Source: Salvia splendens (lineage: Eukaryota > Streptophyta > Magnoliopsida > Lamiales > Lamiaceae). From it: 64,000 bases of DNA. Below the pieces are notes generated by a model. It worked only from the letters and a program-made list of their open reading frames with translations, did no database searches and was not told the DNA's origin. Shown here piece by piece: positions 11,774 to 22,783 of this stretch (position 1 is its first letter; each line of letters begins with the position of its first letter). The translations under genes and the position numbers were made by a program. The DNA lies in assembly GCF_004379255.2 (NCBI RefSeq), contig NC_056045.1, positions 8,583,593 through 8,647,592 of the forward strand, given 5' to 3'.

Positions 11774-12591
11774 CGAGTGGACAGCGCCGGTCCTGAGGTT
11801 CCAAAGACCCGGGGCGAGACTAAAAGTTGAGGCCCTATTTATATATTTTTTCCTTCCATTTTATAATAAGTTACATCCAGCAAAAAACTAATAGCATATC
11901 AAAAGAAATTCACTTCAAATAATTATTACATATTACCTTCAAAAATTTCTTCTAACATTTCTTGATGCGAAGTCGTTGATGATGGTGTTGCTGTCAACCT
12001 CGTCTAAAATTTAGAAGAAAAAAAGAACTGATCAAGATCAATTAATCAATCAATCGGTGTTGAAGCCAAAAGACATGAACGTACTAGTACTACATGTCTA
12101 CTGTCTACATACCTTCTTGACTTCTTGTGTTCCTTAATCCTTGCTGCTTGGTGACTTGTGTTTCTAGCTGCTTGATGAAGGCTCACGATCACGATCGGTG
12201 GATGAGTAGCAATATCAAAACAGAGAATCTGGATAGCTGACACAAATAACAAGAGAAAACAAATAAACAGTTATAAACAAACAATCGAAGAAATAACCAG
12301 TCAACTACGCCCAATCCTGTGAAAATATACCCCAAAGCCAGGCGATCGATCAAACAAATCAAAATACAACAAAAAAGAAGAGTTTTGCCGGTGCAAATAA
12401 CGGGGGAAAGGACCACAAGTCCACAAACGAGCTCAAATAAATCAAAAGAGAATCGAATGAAGAAAAAATCGAATTTCAATTGCATACCGACATGGCGACA
12501 TGACTCTTGTGCGAGAGATATTCCAAAGCATAAAATTAGTTGAGGAGCGAATTGTAGAGAGAGAAAGGTAGAAAAGGATATATGGGTTTAC

Positions 12592-12636
<45 letters not shown>

Positions 12637-12717
12637 CATGCTAGGGAGGCCCTGCAAATTTGGGGGCCCAGGGCGGCCGCTCCACTTGCCCCCCTCAGGT
12701 CCGGCCCTGCGAGTGGA
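11774..12717. mobile_element. hAT element present only in copy 1 (928 bp, 8-bp TSD)
   Basis: The element is 11782-12709. Termini CAGCGCCGGTCCTGAGG and, in reverse, CAGGGCCGGACCTGAGG form a 17-bp inverted repeat with two mismatches. A perfect 8-bp target duplication CGAGTGGA lies at 11774-11781 and 12710-12717. The corresponding positions near 51560 and 54461 show one uninterrupted CGAGTGGA, i.e. an empty site. No transposase frame is seen, and a (TA)n tract lies at 12598-12632. Non-autonomous. Confidence 0.92.
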
Positions 12718-14340
12718 GTGAGTTAGTGGAATGTGAGGTCCACTTACCAAAAATAGTAAAAATGAAATAAAACTTTTAATGGGGATTGAAAAAAATGGCA
12801 AATGAGATTTCTAATGGGGACTAAAGGGAGTACACTATACAATTTTCAAGCCAACACACATGTTTTTTTAAATATGAGTCTACTAAATTCTTTGCGAGCT
12901 TGACTATGTAATCTACCATATTTGAACTACTTATGTCGGGAAGGGGACCAATTTCCTTGGACATATTGGTCGGCTAACCTGGTCGATGACTTACAGTCAT
13001 GGTGTATACTAGTCTATGTGGTATTTGTTGTCTTGCTAAGACTTATTTTCAATTCTTTACTTTTTGTTTACTTTTTGTCCTAGTTAAATAGATAGGTATC
13101 TCATCATCGAATAGTTATGGCATGAAGAAAATTGAAACTAACTCCAGTTCTATTTGGAGAAAGTCGATAATGTATAGTTCCAAGAAAAGATTATTAATTT
13201 GTATTCACGCTAACGTGTTGGATAAATAAAACCAGTTTGATTTGCTTTTAAATCCTCAAACAAAAGTCTCTGCGCTCAAATCAGCTCAAATCAAATAATT
13301 CAATTACTTTGAGATTAATTCATCATAAGATTAATTAAAAAACTAAATCCAAATATTTACTTCAATTAAATTACTAATTTATCAAGAGATTAGTAATACT
13401 TTCTCAGTCCCATAAAAATATGGGTGGATGAGATGACACGAGAATTAAGACAAAATTGGTAAAGTAAGTGAGATGAATGGAATGGTATGGTAAGTATGAG
13501 AGATAATGAAAATGGTAATTAAAGTAGAGTTAGTGGGTAGTGAGACCTATATTATTAAATTGATATAACTTTCTTAAAATAGAATACACATATTTTTGTG
13601 GGACAGACGAAAATGGAAAGTGCACATATTTTTATGGGACGAATGGGGTATAAATTTTAGGGACTTAAAACACATGTTTGCCTGGATTTAATTTTGTAAA
13701 TATTCAAACACCCAAGTCACCAAAGTAAGAATCTAATGCTGCACAAAACTAGCAACACAAGAACTAGAATTGCATATATTAACATTCAATCTATACAAAC
13801 ATTAAGTTCATAATTATAGCTTAGATATTTGAGTTATGGTTTTTCCTTTAATTATCCTAAGCCTTGAGGCAGATTAAGGCTTGATTAAATTCTGTTGGTA
13901 TTTAATTTGCTGGATAATTAAATCTTTCATTTACTTTGGTATCTTCCTTTAGGAAACCATTGTTCTAGAATTTAATTCTTATCCATGTCTACTATAAAAT
14001 ATATCTAAAATAAACAAGTTATTTAATTCTTAATAAGACATGAAAAACTAAATTCAAATTATTTCCATGTTCAAGATTAGGAAGAGAAATTTTTATTATT
14101 TAATGTAGTCTTACATATCTATACTTATTAGGATTCTAGATATATAAATATTAGGAAATTATTAAATTATTCTTGTCCATATCCTCTAGGAATCAAAATA
14201 ATATTATTTATTTCCATAGATATGGATAATAATACAAATATTCCTAAAATCTAGAGAAATCTTCCCAAAATATTTTATTTCTATTAAATAATAATATTTT
14301 TAATGATATATTTTAATTAAAAATTAAATAATCATTAAAA
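12718..14340. other. AT-rich non-coding DNA with one Stowaway-like MITE
   Basis: No gene seen. A Stowaway-like element at 13399-13648 has ends CTTTCTCAGTCCCATAAAAA and TTTTTATGGGACGAATGGGG between TA dinucleotides; its copy is 55168-55418. The TAA at 13726-13728 is the empty target of the Harbinger element found at 55499-57343. Confidence 0.6.
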
Positions 14341-15000
14341 TAATCTTTCATCGTTATCTCATCGCACGAGGTTCGCACGAACGATGAACGACGAAGATCC
14401 GACGAGTTCGTCGTCGGATCACGACGCGCACGACGTCTCGGCCAGCAGCGCTCGTGTTGCGCGCCAGCGTCTCGGCCGCCTAGCTCGTCGGGTGTCGCGA
14501 GTACTCAGCCAGCAAGACGCGCGGTGGCACGCCTGCTCTCGGCCACCTGGCTCGTCGGTTGGCGCCAGCATCTCGGCCAGGAGATCGCGCGGTGGCGCGA
14601 CTCCTCTCGGCCAGCGGCGATTGCCCGTCTCGACCATCCGAGACTCGCCGCTCCCACTGCTCCCGCACACGTCACGCTGCGAGGCGCGCACGTCTCGGCT
14701 AATAGCTTGGAGCTACGTCTCGGACCTTCCGCCTAGGGTTGGAGCTCTCAGCGTCTCGGTGTCTCGGCGGATTCTCGGTTGAACCGCCGCACCGCGCCAG
14801 CCACGGTGTCGACCTCGACGTGGGTTCCATCTAGGGCGTGCGGTCTCGGCTGGCGGCGCGTACAAGCCCACGCTTGTCTGCGCGTCGCCCCGTGATCGTG
14901 AGCCCTGGGCTCTCACTCAATCGATGACCCTTTCTCGATCGCACGTGGTGTGATCCGTCTTGGCGCAAGCGCCGACGGATCGCACGTCTCGTGCGATCGA
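14341..15000. other. GC-rich patch inside the LTR-element remnant, copy 1
   Basis: An abrupt change from AT-rich DNA to strongly GC-rich sequence dominated by repeats of TCTCGG and CTCGGCCA. Open frames exist on both strands at once, as expected for GC-rich non-coding DNA, and none resembles a known protein. Its second copy (57980-58590) differs by an indel of some tens of bases near 14890-14950, which suggests that no reading frame is maintained. Confidence 0.55.
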
Positions 15001-15150
15001 ATAATTCAAGTTGTTTGATTCGATAGTTCTTGAGTTCAACATGCATAAAATATAAACAAAAAGAAACAACAAGAACATGCTTCGTAATCAAATAACACAT
15101 GCATACATGGATTTTACGATATTTAAATCCAAATAATCAGAGCCAAAGAC

Positions 15151-15164
15151 TGGCTCTGATACCA
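15151..15164 (-). other. Retrotransposon primer-binding site (tRNA-iMet type), copy 1
   Basis: Read on the minus strand this is TGGTATCAGAGCCA, the usual plant LTR-element primer site complementary to initiator Met tRNA. It lies two bases inside the LTR edge, so the element runs on the minus strand with its interior to the left. Copy 2 is at 58727-58740. Confidence 0.8.
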
Positions 15165-15166
15165 AT

Positions 15167-18024
15167 TGAAGGGGTTTGCTGCGGAGGCGTGCGTTCTAAC
15201 GGATCACATAAAAACTTATCTATTTAGCAGATTATCTAGATGAACTCTATTCGCGTAATTCTTACATGTATCATGCTCACAACTTGAATTTAAACATGCT
15301 TTAGCACAAATAATCCTTAAAACATGCTTGCTACGGAGTTAGCCAATTTACCTCGTTGATTCACTTAAGAATCGAAGATGGCTTGCGTCTTTTCCACGTG
15401 AAGATCTTGAGTACTCGACCTCGGATCTTCTGACTGGTATCCCGGACTGTAATCTGATATTTGTGTGGGCAAATCTCACCAGAATACCAGGACTTAATTA
15501 AAGAAGGCAGAACCCTGCTCACGAAAGGAGAGCAAAAATCATTCATCTCCTTCGAATAGGGGGGACGAAAATTGTAAAATAAAACAAGTGTGTTTTCTGT
15601 CTCCTTTATTCTCCTATTTATATTAAGTCACATATTGGGCCCAGTCAGGGATCTAAGGAAGAATTTGGATATGGCCTCCCCCGATTAGCTTTTTACTAAT
15701 TAAATCGAACACACAATTTAATATGAGCTTATATTGGAATATTACAATCAGCCACTAAAGAAGTAATATCGCACTGCCCATCCAAATCCGAAATTACAAG
15801 TATTCCGGGTTTCCATTTGATTGTCATTTATTTCCCGCGCTTAAGATAGAAACATCCATTAATTAATCAATGTCTGCTATGGACTTAATTAATTAACATA
15901 TTATAAACTCCAAGAGTGGACTTAGCAAGAAACACTTATTTATTATTCATAGAGTAATCAAACTCCAACTAGCTAGGTTCCGAATAATAAAACCTTGTTT
16001 CGAGCTCCTCTTGTTGATGTTATCAAACGAGACTCACCTCACGCACGATTCAATATAATAGCAATCCTAGCACCGCTAGATATTAATCGCCACTACCCAA
16101 GATACCAAGATCGTTGGGTTACGAAAAAACTGCACCTATTGGTAAGTCAAAGTAGTAGATAATCAATATCGTATGCTCAATGCTAACGTACATTGATTAA
16201 GAAATTAATTATCAAGACCCCGTCTTTCAGTAGATAGCATAAAGACTCGTCTTGCCGTTTAGATCCAATTCAGTGCTATACCACACCAACGTCATCTTAT
16301 TTCAATAAGGCTTAGAAATAATCGGACTGACATTGCAACCTTTCACGATAGGTTGTCTAGGCATATCTAGGTTGTGAAATTCTTATTTTTCTTTGTTCAG
16401 AACTGACCGTGTTACCTTAAAGTGGACGACGCCCACAACCGGTCTACTAAAACAAAGACTTAGACTTTGTTACGTTCGCTTATACATTTAAATATGCAAT
16501 AAACATCCATTAAATGTAAAACATAACAACATTATGACAAAATTAATCTGTTGCATTCATTGGAAAAGAATATATAGAGTTTTACAGTATTCAATCACTC
16601 GAAATGTGATTTCTAGTATACAAAACTCTAACATGATGAATGATGAATAGTGAAAGAACTTAGTCTGCGCAGATGGACTTTTAGCCCACAAATGAATTTA
16701 GTAAGCCCGGGCCTTTTAAGAAAATCCATGTGTGTTACTGTTGATGGCTTGACAACTTTATAATATATGTTTTGATTTTCGGCATGTGTCCACTGAGTAC
16801 TCTTGTACTCAGTCCTGCATATATTTCTAAATGTGCAGGTTGAACGTCAAGACAGATGAGTAGTGATCGGAGTCGATGAGTATTTAAATAACCAAGTGGA
16901 TCTTCCAACACTTCGTGTCTTCATACACGAAGTCGTTTAGCAAGGACTTATTTCGCTGTATTTTGTTAAGTGAGAATTGTAGAATCTCATAATCGAACTC
17001 CGATTTATTTTGATGAGATATTATTTCTGTTTCCAAGACTGTGTAATCAAGTACTTGGCTTCTATTCTATGATGTTATCTGAATAGGCCTTTGGGCAAGT
17101 TTCTACCCCTTTCTTTCCCCACTTCCTTAATCTCCCTCATTAGTCGCGGTTTACCCGCCTTAGCTATCCTTAGCAAAGTGCGGTCGTGACATGAGCAGTG
17201 GCGGGGTGAAGTGAGTGTTGTTGGTCCATCAAGAATAAACTCTCGGAGGTTCATGTCTTCATACATAGAACTGAGTTCTTTTGCTTCCGCGGTGCCTTTA
17301 GGAAGGCAACGTTTATTTCATCTAAGACTCTGATATATTCTACAGTATTTCTTTTAAGACTCTGATATTTTTGCATATGTACGAACAGCCACTCGAGTCT
17401 GCATGATCGAGTGTTTCTCTTGTTAAGTACTATTCCCTTTATTTTATCTTGAATATCTAATTGTCATTTCGCTTTTATCCTTCTTGTTTCCCCCACTTCT
17501 TTTCCCCTCTTCTTATATCCCCCCTAGTCACGGTACCTCGGGCTAGGTTACCCTTAATCAGCCACGGTCGTGACAATAGAAGAGTTTTAAATATGATTTT
17601 AATCATTAAAAAATTCTTGCCCCTTTCTTCCAAGAAGTGGACGAAATTTTATGTTTCACGGAACTGAAGTTCAATCTTCTGTCTAGTCAAGTCCTTTATA
17701 TTTTGATAAGTTTTGCCCACCCAAAGGTCATTATCTGAGTTCGGGATACAAATTAGAAGGTTCGACGTTGAGGATGAAGAACTTCACGTGGAGAAGGCGC
17801 AAGCAATCGACGATTCTTTGGAGAATCAAATCGGTAATTCTAAACCGTAGGAAATTCATGAATTATTGTTTTAATTCCTTTTACATGAATTATTTGCGTT
17901 CTTGTATGCAATTATGCATTTAACATATGATTAATTGATCTCATAGTCAGTCAAATAGATCTGTATCTCTGATTTATTTGTGAATGTACGACTTTCGTTG
18001 TGCAAGGGGCATCAAACCCCAACA
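15167..18024 (-). mobile_element. Long LTR (about 2.86 kb) of an LTR retroelement, copy 1
   Basis: On the minus strand it starts TGTTGGGGTTTGATGCCCC and ends GCAAACCCCTTCA, so TG...CA ends with matching GGGGTTTG/CAAACCCC. It abuts the Met primer site. Only one LTR is present; no gag-pol is seen to its left, so the element is truncated. Inside, two segments ending GGTCGTGACA (near 17190 and 17572), preceded by ACTGAGTACTCTTGTACTCA (near 16790), resemble Ty3/gypsy LTR tails, probably an older nested insertion. Copy 2 is 58743-61579. Confidence 0.6.
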
Positions 18025-18540
18025 ATATATATTAGTGTGTGAAAATAATTAATAAAAGCTAAAAATACACGCCAAAACGCTTCTCCGGAAAAGTCTCACG
18101 GGTCATCAGGTTCGCATGCCTTGCGAGCTCGGCAAGTCGCTGGGCTTACACAACTCTGCCCAGCCTTCGTCAAAAGGCCATAATGTCTTCATCTGGATTC
18201 CGATTTAGGCTTACAAGGTAACCACGCCAAGCTCTTTCAAAGAAGAAGAAGAAGAAGAAGAAAATGGTGGTAAGATAAGAGAATTTAGGCGTCATCTTGA
18301 TAGGAGATCACTATTTCAATCAGACCCCAGCTCTAGCTTGGCTGCTTCACTTAGCAGTGCGCACTCTCCGTAGAACGGCTATATCTCTCTTATCCGGACT
18401 CTGATTGAGGCGTGTAAGGTACTCACGCGAAGTTCTTTAGAAGACGAAGAAAATGGTGTTCTTAGAAGAACATTTGACTCATTGTATGTATTCACTTCTC
18501 CTTCTCATGGTTTGGTGCTTCCCAGATTGACATCATTAAG
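18025..18540. other. Last shared part of the duplicated block, copy 1
   Basis: Non-coding, with an (AAG)n run near 18240. It matches 61580-62090 and stops matching right after GACATCATTAAG. Confidence 0.7.
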
Positions 18541-19094
18541 TCGATTTCTCATCTTCATTCTCCCATCTGCCCCCGCTCCCGAACCCGCTTTCTATGCGTC
18601 ACCTCCACCCCCCGAACAACTCGCTGTGGATGCTCTTAGGCCAACTCAATATGGCCGATAGGTCAACTATGACCCGCACGCAACTTCAAACGCACGAGAC
18701 CATGATATTGGGTCTCCAAAAACAATTGGGGTTAGTGCTTCCGGATGAGTAGTCTTCCTCGGGTAATATTAGCCAATAATTATGTAATTTTTTATTTTAG
18801 GAGTTTAATTATGTAATTTTTAATTTTTAGTATTTTAATTATGTAATTTTTAATTTTTAGGATTTTAATTATGTCTTTTTATTTTATTTGTAATTTGTAA
18901 TATTTATTGTGGTTTTTTAATGAATTTTAATATTATGGAAATGTTTTTGTTTAATTGAATTTTAAATTGAATTGTGCTCGTGCTTGCGGAAGAGCACAAC
19001 TATGGGTGTTGTGCTCTTGCCAGAGAGCAGACATGAATAGTGGCGCCGGGCCCACAATCGTGCTCGCTGGCAAGAGCACGGTTGTGGATGCTCT
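18541..19094 (+). mobile_element. Truncated PIF/Harbinger fragment at the block edge
   Basis: Matches the right half of the Harbinger element at 55499-57343: the end of its ORF1 (Pro/Ala-rich tail, CCCCCGCTCCCGAACCCGC), the repeated TTTTAATTATGTAATTTTTA tract, and the terminus GGTTGTGGATGCTC followed by TTA. The left TIR and most of ORF1 are missing; the left edge coincides with the end of the duplicated block. Confidence 0.8.
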
Positions 19095-19393
19095 TATGCT
19101 CAATAAGTGCTCGCTATTTTGTGTTTTGCGATAAAAGAGCTTTTTTTTCTACTGATATTATATATCCATTTCATACTTTTTTTATCTCTTTACTTTATTC
19201 TCTTAATAAATAGCAATTTCTCAAATCCCATCTCGAAAAAATTTGATCATTTTAGAGGGGACGAAGAAGTACTTCAAACCCTTTTTTTCATATTCTTGTA
19301 AACAACAAATTATAAAAATAATTTTACCATGATTTATTATTTTTAACACATACAATTCCCATTTCATTTCTAGCCCCAGATCATATACTCAAT
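19095..19393. other. Non-coding spacer
   Basis: About 300 bp of T-rich sequence with no gene or repeat that I recognise. Confidence 0.6.
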
Positions 19394-20095
19394 TAGGGAT
19401 GTCAATGTAGCCCGTAACCCGTTGGCTGGCCCGAATAGCCCGTCAAATTTATAGGGTTAGGGTTGAAAATTTGTAGCCCGATAAAATCAAAACCCGATTA
19501 GCCCGCACCCGATTAACCCGCAATCCATTAGGGCCAGACCCGAAAACCCGATGGGCTGGCCCGAAAACCCGATAAAATTTCTATTATTCTATTTTTTACT
19601 CCTAATTCGACATTTCATTGATTAATTTTAACTAAAAAAATAACTTTCAATTTTATATTAAATATACAAATTATATATTGAATCTTTATTAATATAATAA
19701 TTGATAAATAAATTAAAAACTTCAACACAAAAAAATTTTAATTTCTAAAACATGCATTAAAATTCTACGAAATATCTCAAATATTAGTATTTGATCATAT
19801 TTATGATTGAGTTTAAGCATATATCTCAAATATATCATAATTAAATATTTTACCTTGTATGAATATTAGTAATTCTAATAATTATTTATTGGATTCATCG
19901 CATGTTAATATTATCGGTAGCAACTCGATTAACCCGCTGGGCTAGCCCGAAACCCGAGCTTTTAGGGTTAGGGCTGAGCTTTTATAACCCGAAAGAAATC
20001 ACAACCCGATTAGCCCGCACCCGATTGACCCGCAACCCGAGTAAGGTTGGCCCGAAACCCGACGGGCCGGCTCGATTGACATCCCTATACTCAAT
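19386..20095. mobile_element. hAT element with 8-bp TSD (694 bp)
   Basis: The element is 19394-20087: termini TAGGGATGTCAATG and, in reverse, TAGGGATGTCAATCG. A perfect 8-bp duplication TACTCAAT flanks it at 19386-19393 and 20088-20095. Both subterminal parts are crowded with AACCCG/GCCCG words around an AT-rich centre. No transposase, so non-autonomous. Confidence 0.9.
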
Positions 20096-20234
20096 ATTCA
20101 AATATTTGAACGACGCATGAACTCTCGAGACATTAATATTTATAAACTCCTTGAGACATCTTATAAATTTTTTAATCTAATAAACTCATTAAATTAAATT
20201 TAGTCAAACAACTCCTTATCTGATAACTGAATTA

Positions 20235-20489
20235 CACTCCCTTCATTCCATATGAATATGAACTCTTTCCTTTTTAGTCCGTCACACAAGAGTATGCACA
20301 TTTTTAGTTCATCCCTCTAGAGTACGCACTTACTAATTTTGAAAAAACTTTTCATTATATAGAGGTGGGACGCATGCTCCCCTAACTATACTTTAATTAT
20401 TTTTTCTTTCATCTCTCTATTACTTTACCAATTGTGCATAAAACTGGCGTCCAACTAAAAGTGCATACACTTATAGGACGGAGAGAGTT
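20235..20489. mobile_element. Stowaway-like MITE
   Basis: Ends CACTCCCTTCATTCCATATG and, in reverse, ACTCTCTCCGTCCTATAAGT; about 255 bp, degenerate. The right TA duplication is not clear. Confidence 0.5.
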
Positions 20490-20683
20490 TCATTTGCTGC
20501 AATATCCAAATTAGCCTCTTCAAATCAACTAGATATTACAAGCAAGAGAAACTTGATACTAATATTCACAGGCTTCATTTTGTCAAAAGGAAAATGATAG
20601 GTGGAAGCCTTCCAAGAGAAAGTAAGCACAACTAAATTAGCAGTGACAGAAAGGGGAAAGATTATAAGCTAGAAATACTACCT

Positions 20684-22783
20684 TCACTCCAAGACAAGTG
20701 CTTCTTTATGCTGACCTACCATCAGGAAACTAGAAAGATCATCTTCATCAAAATAGGAGGCTAGATCAAATGCAGACAACAGGCACAAGAATCCTAAAAC
20801 CTCCTGTGACTTTGCAATTTGAGGAGCAGCTTTCAATTGAGACTTCCATGAAGTAGCAAGTTCTATTGCTTCTTCCCTAACATGAGGTTTGATGGTAGGA
20901 GACAATTTCAGAAGCTGCCCCAACAGAATTATACAGGTTCTCCTAACATTGTACTCCACGTCTTCTTCCCTTAAACGTGGAGGGTAAAATCCCGCCATCG
21001 CATCTAGAACCAACTTTGCCGGATCAGAAGATAGGTGAAGAACTTTGAAGATTTCATCGACCATTGATTCAAACTCATTTTCCCTGTCATTTAGAAACAT
21101 CTGCAAGGTTTTACCATTCATTCTCACCATGAACTTCAAGTCTGCAGACTCATCTGGTTCGATCTCAATGGGGGCAATGAAGACATCAGTTGGGTGGTGT
21201 TGTTTATATTCAAGGACTTTGAAACTATACCTCATCTGTTTTTCCTTGATTTCAAGCTCCTCTAGTGTGTGGTAGAGACGTTGCTCTCTTTCATCAAGAT
21301 CTCTAGCACGTTTCTCAACCAAATCTTTCTCAGTTCGTAACTCCCTTTTGATAGCACGATGTTCCTTGAAGCAATTACGCGTAAATTCTTTCAGAGAATT
21401 CTCTCTTGAATCTAGCTTCTCCAACCTAACTTTGTGTCTATCTTCAAGTTCCTTTTCCTTAGCGATCAGACGCCCTTCCTTTTCTGCAATTCTGCGTTCT
21501 TGCTCCTCGACTTCTCTTTTCTTGAAGTCAGCCTCATCCATTTTCTTCTCAACCCAATTTCGAAGTGAATCCAAATCAGTTTCCTTCAAAGAGACTTCTA
21601 TAAATCTCTGATCAGCTGCTGCCTTCAATCCCTCCACAGAATCCTTTACCGAACATAACCTCTCAAGAAGCTGACGCCCCAACTTCTCTCGTTCTATCAA
21701 CTCTTCATTCATTAACTCGGCATCCCTAAAGACCTTTTCACTTCTTGAAGCCAGCTTCCTCATTTTCTCATCAGCTTCATAGAATCTATTCTCAACACTT
21801 GTCTTTAGCCCCTCCACATTTTCTTTAGCCAACTGTAGCCTTTCCAAAAGCGAGTGCCCCAACTTCTCTCGTTCTATTAATTCTTGATTCATCAACTCGG
21901 CATCCTTGACAAGCTTTTCACTCATTGCATCCAGTAGCTGCTCTTTCGAAGCCAACTCTCTAGCTTTCTCCTCTTGGAATGAAATGAATTCTGTTCTCAT
22001 CCACTCCAACTCCTCCAACTTTTTCTCCACCGATTCCCTAACCAAATCAGCTTCTTTTATACTCAACGCCAATGATTCCCAACCCGCATTGTCCCTACAT
22101 TCAATCTCCCCAAACTTGTCATCCATCTTCAACCTCACCTGCTCAAGCTTATTTTCTGCCACCTCAATTCTCTCCATGAAATAATGCTTAAACAGTTTTT
22201 GGTCCCTAGACTTTTCATCAGCCAATCTAGCCTGCTCCTCACCAATCTCTTTCCACTTCTCCTCCAAATTCTCTTTTTTCAATGCAATTCCTCTCATGTT
22301 CTCCTCTATGAACAACTCTTTCTCCTTCAACGCATCGATCATCGCATCAAATCTCTCCTCCTCCTCCGCTAAAGTTTGTCTTTCAAACATCAAGCTCTGT
22401 TTATCAGCCTCAATCTTCGCTAACCTCTCTCCCGCCCGCCGCCTAACTACTCCCACTTCAGCCCTTTCCATATCAAGGAACCGAACACGCTTCACCACCG
22501 CAGCGTGACGATGTTCCAGCTCCTGTTCGTGAGAGGCCAGTTCCCTCATTTTCGCGTCTTCGAACATGAAGAACCTCCTCTCTCTCTCCTCCAATTCCCG
22601 CTCCCGTTTATCCAGCGCTGCTTCGCGAAAATCGGCGCCACGCATCCTCACCGACACCGAGTCCCAAGCCGCGTCCAATTTCCGCTTCCTCGACTCAATC
22701 TCTGAGCATTGTATTTGCAGAAAATCCACCATTCTCTCAGTTACAGCGGCGCGCTTGCTCAGACCTTCCAGAGTCTTCTCCAT
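20684..22783 (-). CDS. FRIGIDA-like protein with long coiled coil, short C-terminus
   Basis: A 699-codon uninterrupted frame from ATG at 22783; the frame is open further upstream but has no earlier ATG. Residues about 1-530 are almost pure charged coiled coil (many KE/ER/EL heptads). Two near-identical segments, DAELMNQELIEREKLG and DAELMNEELIEREKLG, each precede LLERL and VEGLK, showing an internal duplication of ~55 residues. Residues about 545-699 match the alpha-helical FRIGIDA domain (for example FYPPRLREEDVEYN and CIILLGQLLKLSP). Members of this family act in nuclear complexes linked to flowering-time and seed gene control. The domain normally runs on past this point; here it stops at VGQHKEALVLE. 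A possible splice donor, AAG|GTAGTA, sits immediately after the stop, so either the gene lost its end or a downstream exon is lost or unseen. The closest relatives are probably the FRIGIDA-like 5 type proteins. Confidence 0.85.
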   Translation of the reverse strand: MEKTLEGLSKRAAVTERMVDFLQIQCSEIESRKRKLDAAWDSVSVRMRGADFREAALDKRERELEERERRFFMFEDAKMRELASHEQELEHRHAAVVKRVRFLDMERAEVGVVRRRAGERLAKIEADKQSLMFERQTLAEEEERFDAMIDALKEKELFIEENMRGIALKKENLEEKWKEIGEEQARLADEKSRDQKLFKHYFMERIEVAENKLEQVRLKMDDKFGEIECRDNAGWESLALSIKEADLVRESVEKKLEELEWMRTEFISFQEEKARELASKEQLLDAMSEKLVKDAELMNQELIEREKLGHSLLERLQLAKENVEGLKTSVENRFYEADEKMRKLASRSEKVFRDAELMNEELIEREKLGRQLLERLCSVKDSVEGLKAAADQRFIEVSLKETDLDSLRNWVEKKMDEADFKKREVEEQERRIAEKEGRLIAKEKELEDRHKVRLEKLDSRENSLKEFTRNCFKEHRAIKRELRTEKDLVEKRARDLDEREQRLYHTLEELEIKEKQMRYSFKVLEYKQHHPTDVFIAPIEIEPDESADLKFMVRMNGKTLQMFLNDRENEFESMVDEIFKVLHLSSDPAKLVLDAMAGFYPPRLREEDVEYNVRRTCIILLGQLLKLSPTIKPHVREEAIELATSWKSQLKAAPQIAKSQEVLGFLCLLSAFDLASYFDEDDLSSFLMVGQHKEALVLE

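Noticed and set aside
14384..14916. Open frames in the GC-rich patch as genes
   Set aside because: They overlap on both strands, have Arg/Ser-rich low-complexity translation, and are disrupted by an indel between the two copies.
15151..15164. TGGCTCTGATACCA as part of a tRNA gene
   Set aside because: It is only the 3'-end complement used as a retrotransposon primer site; no cloverleaf sequence surrounds it.
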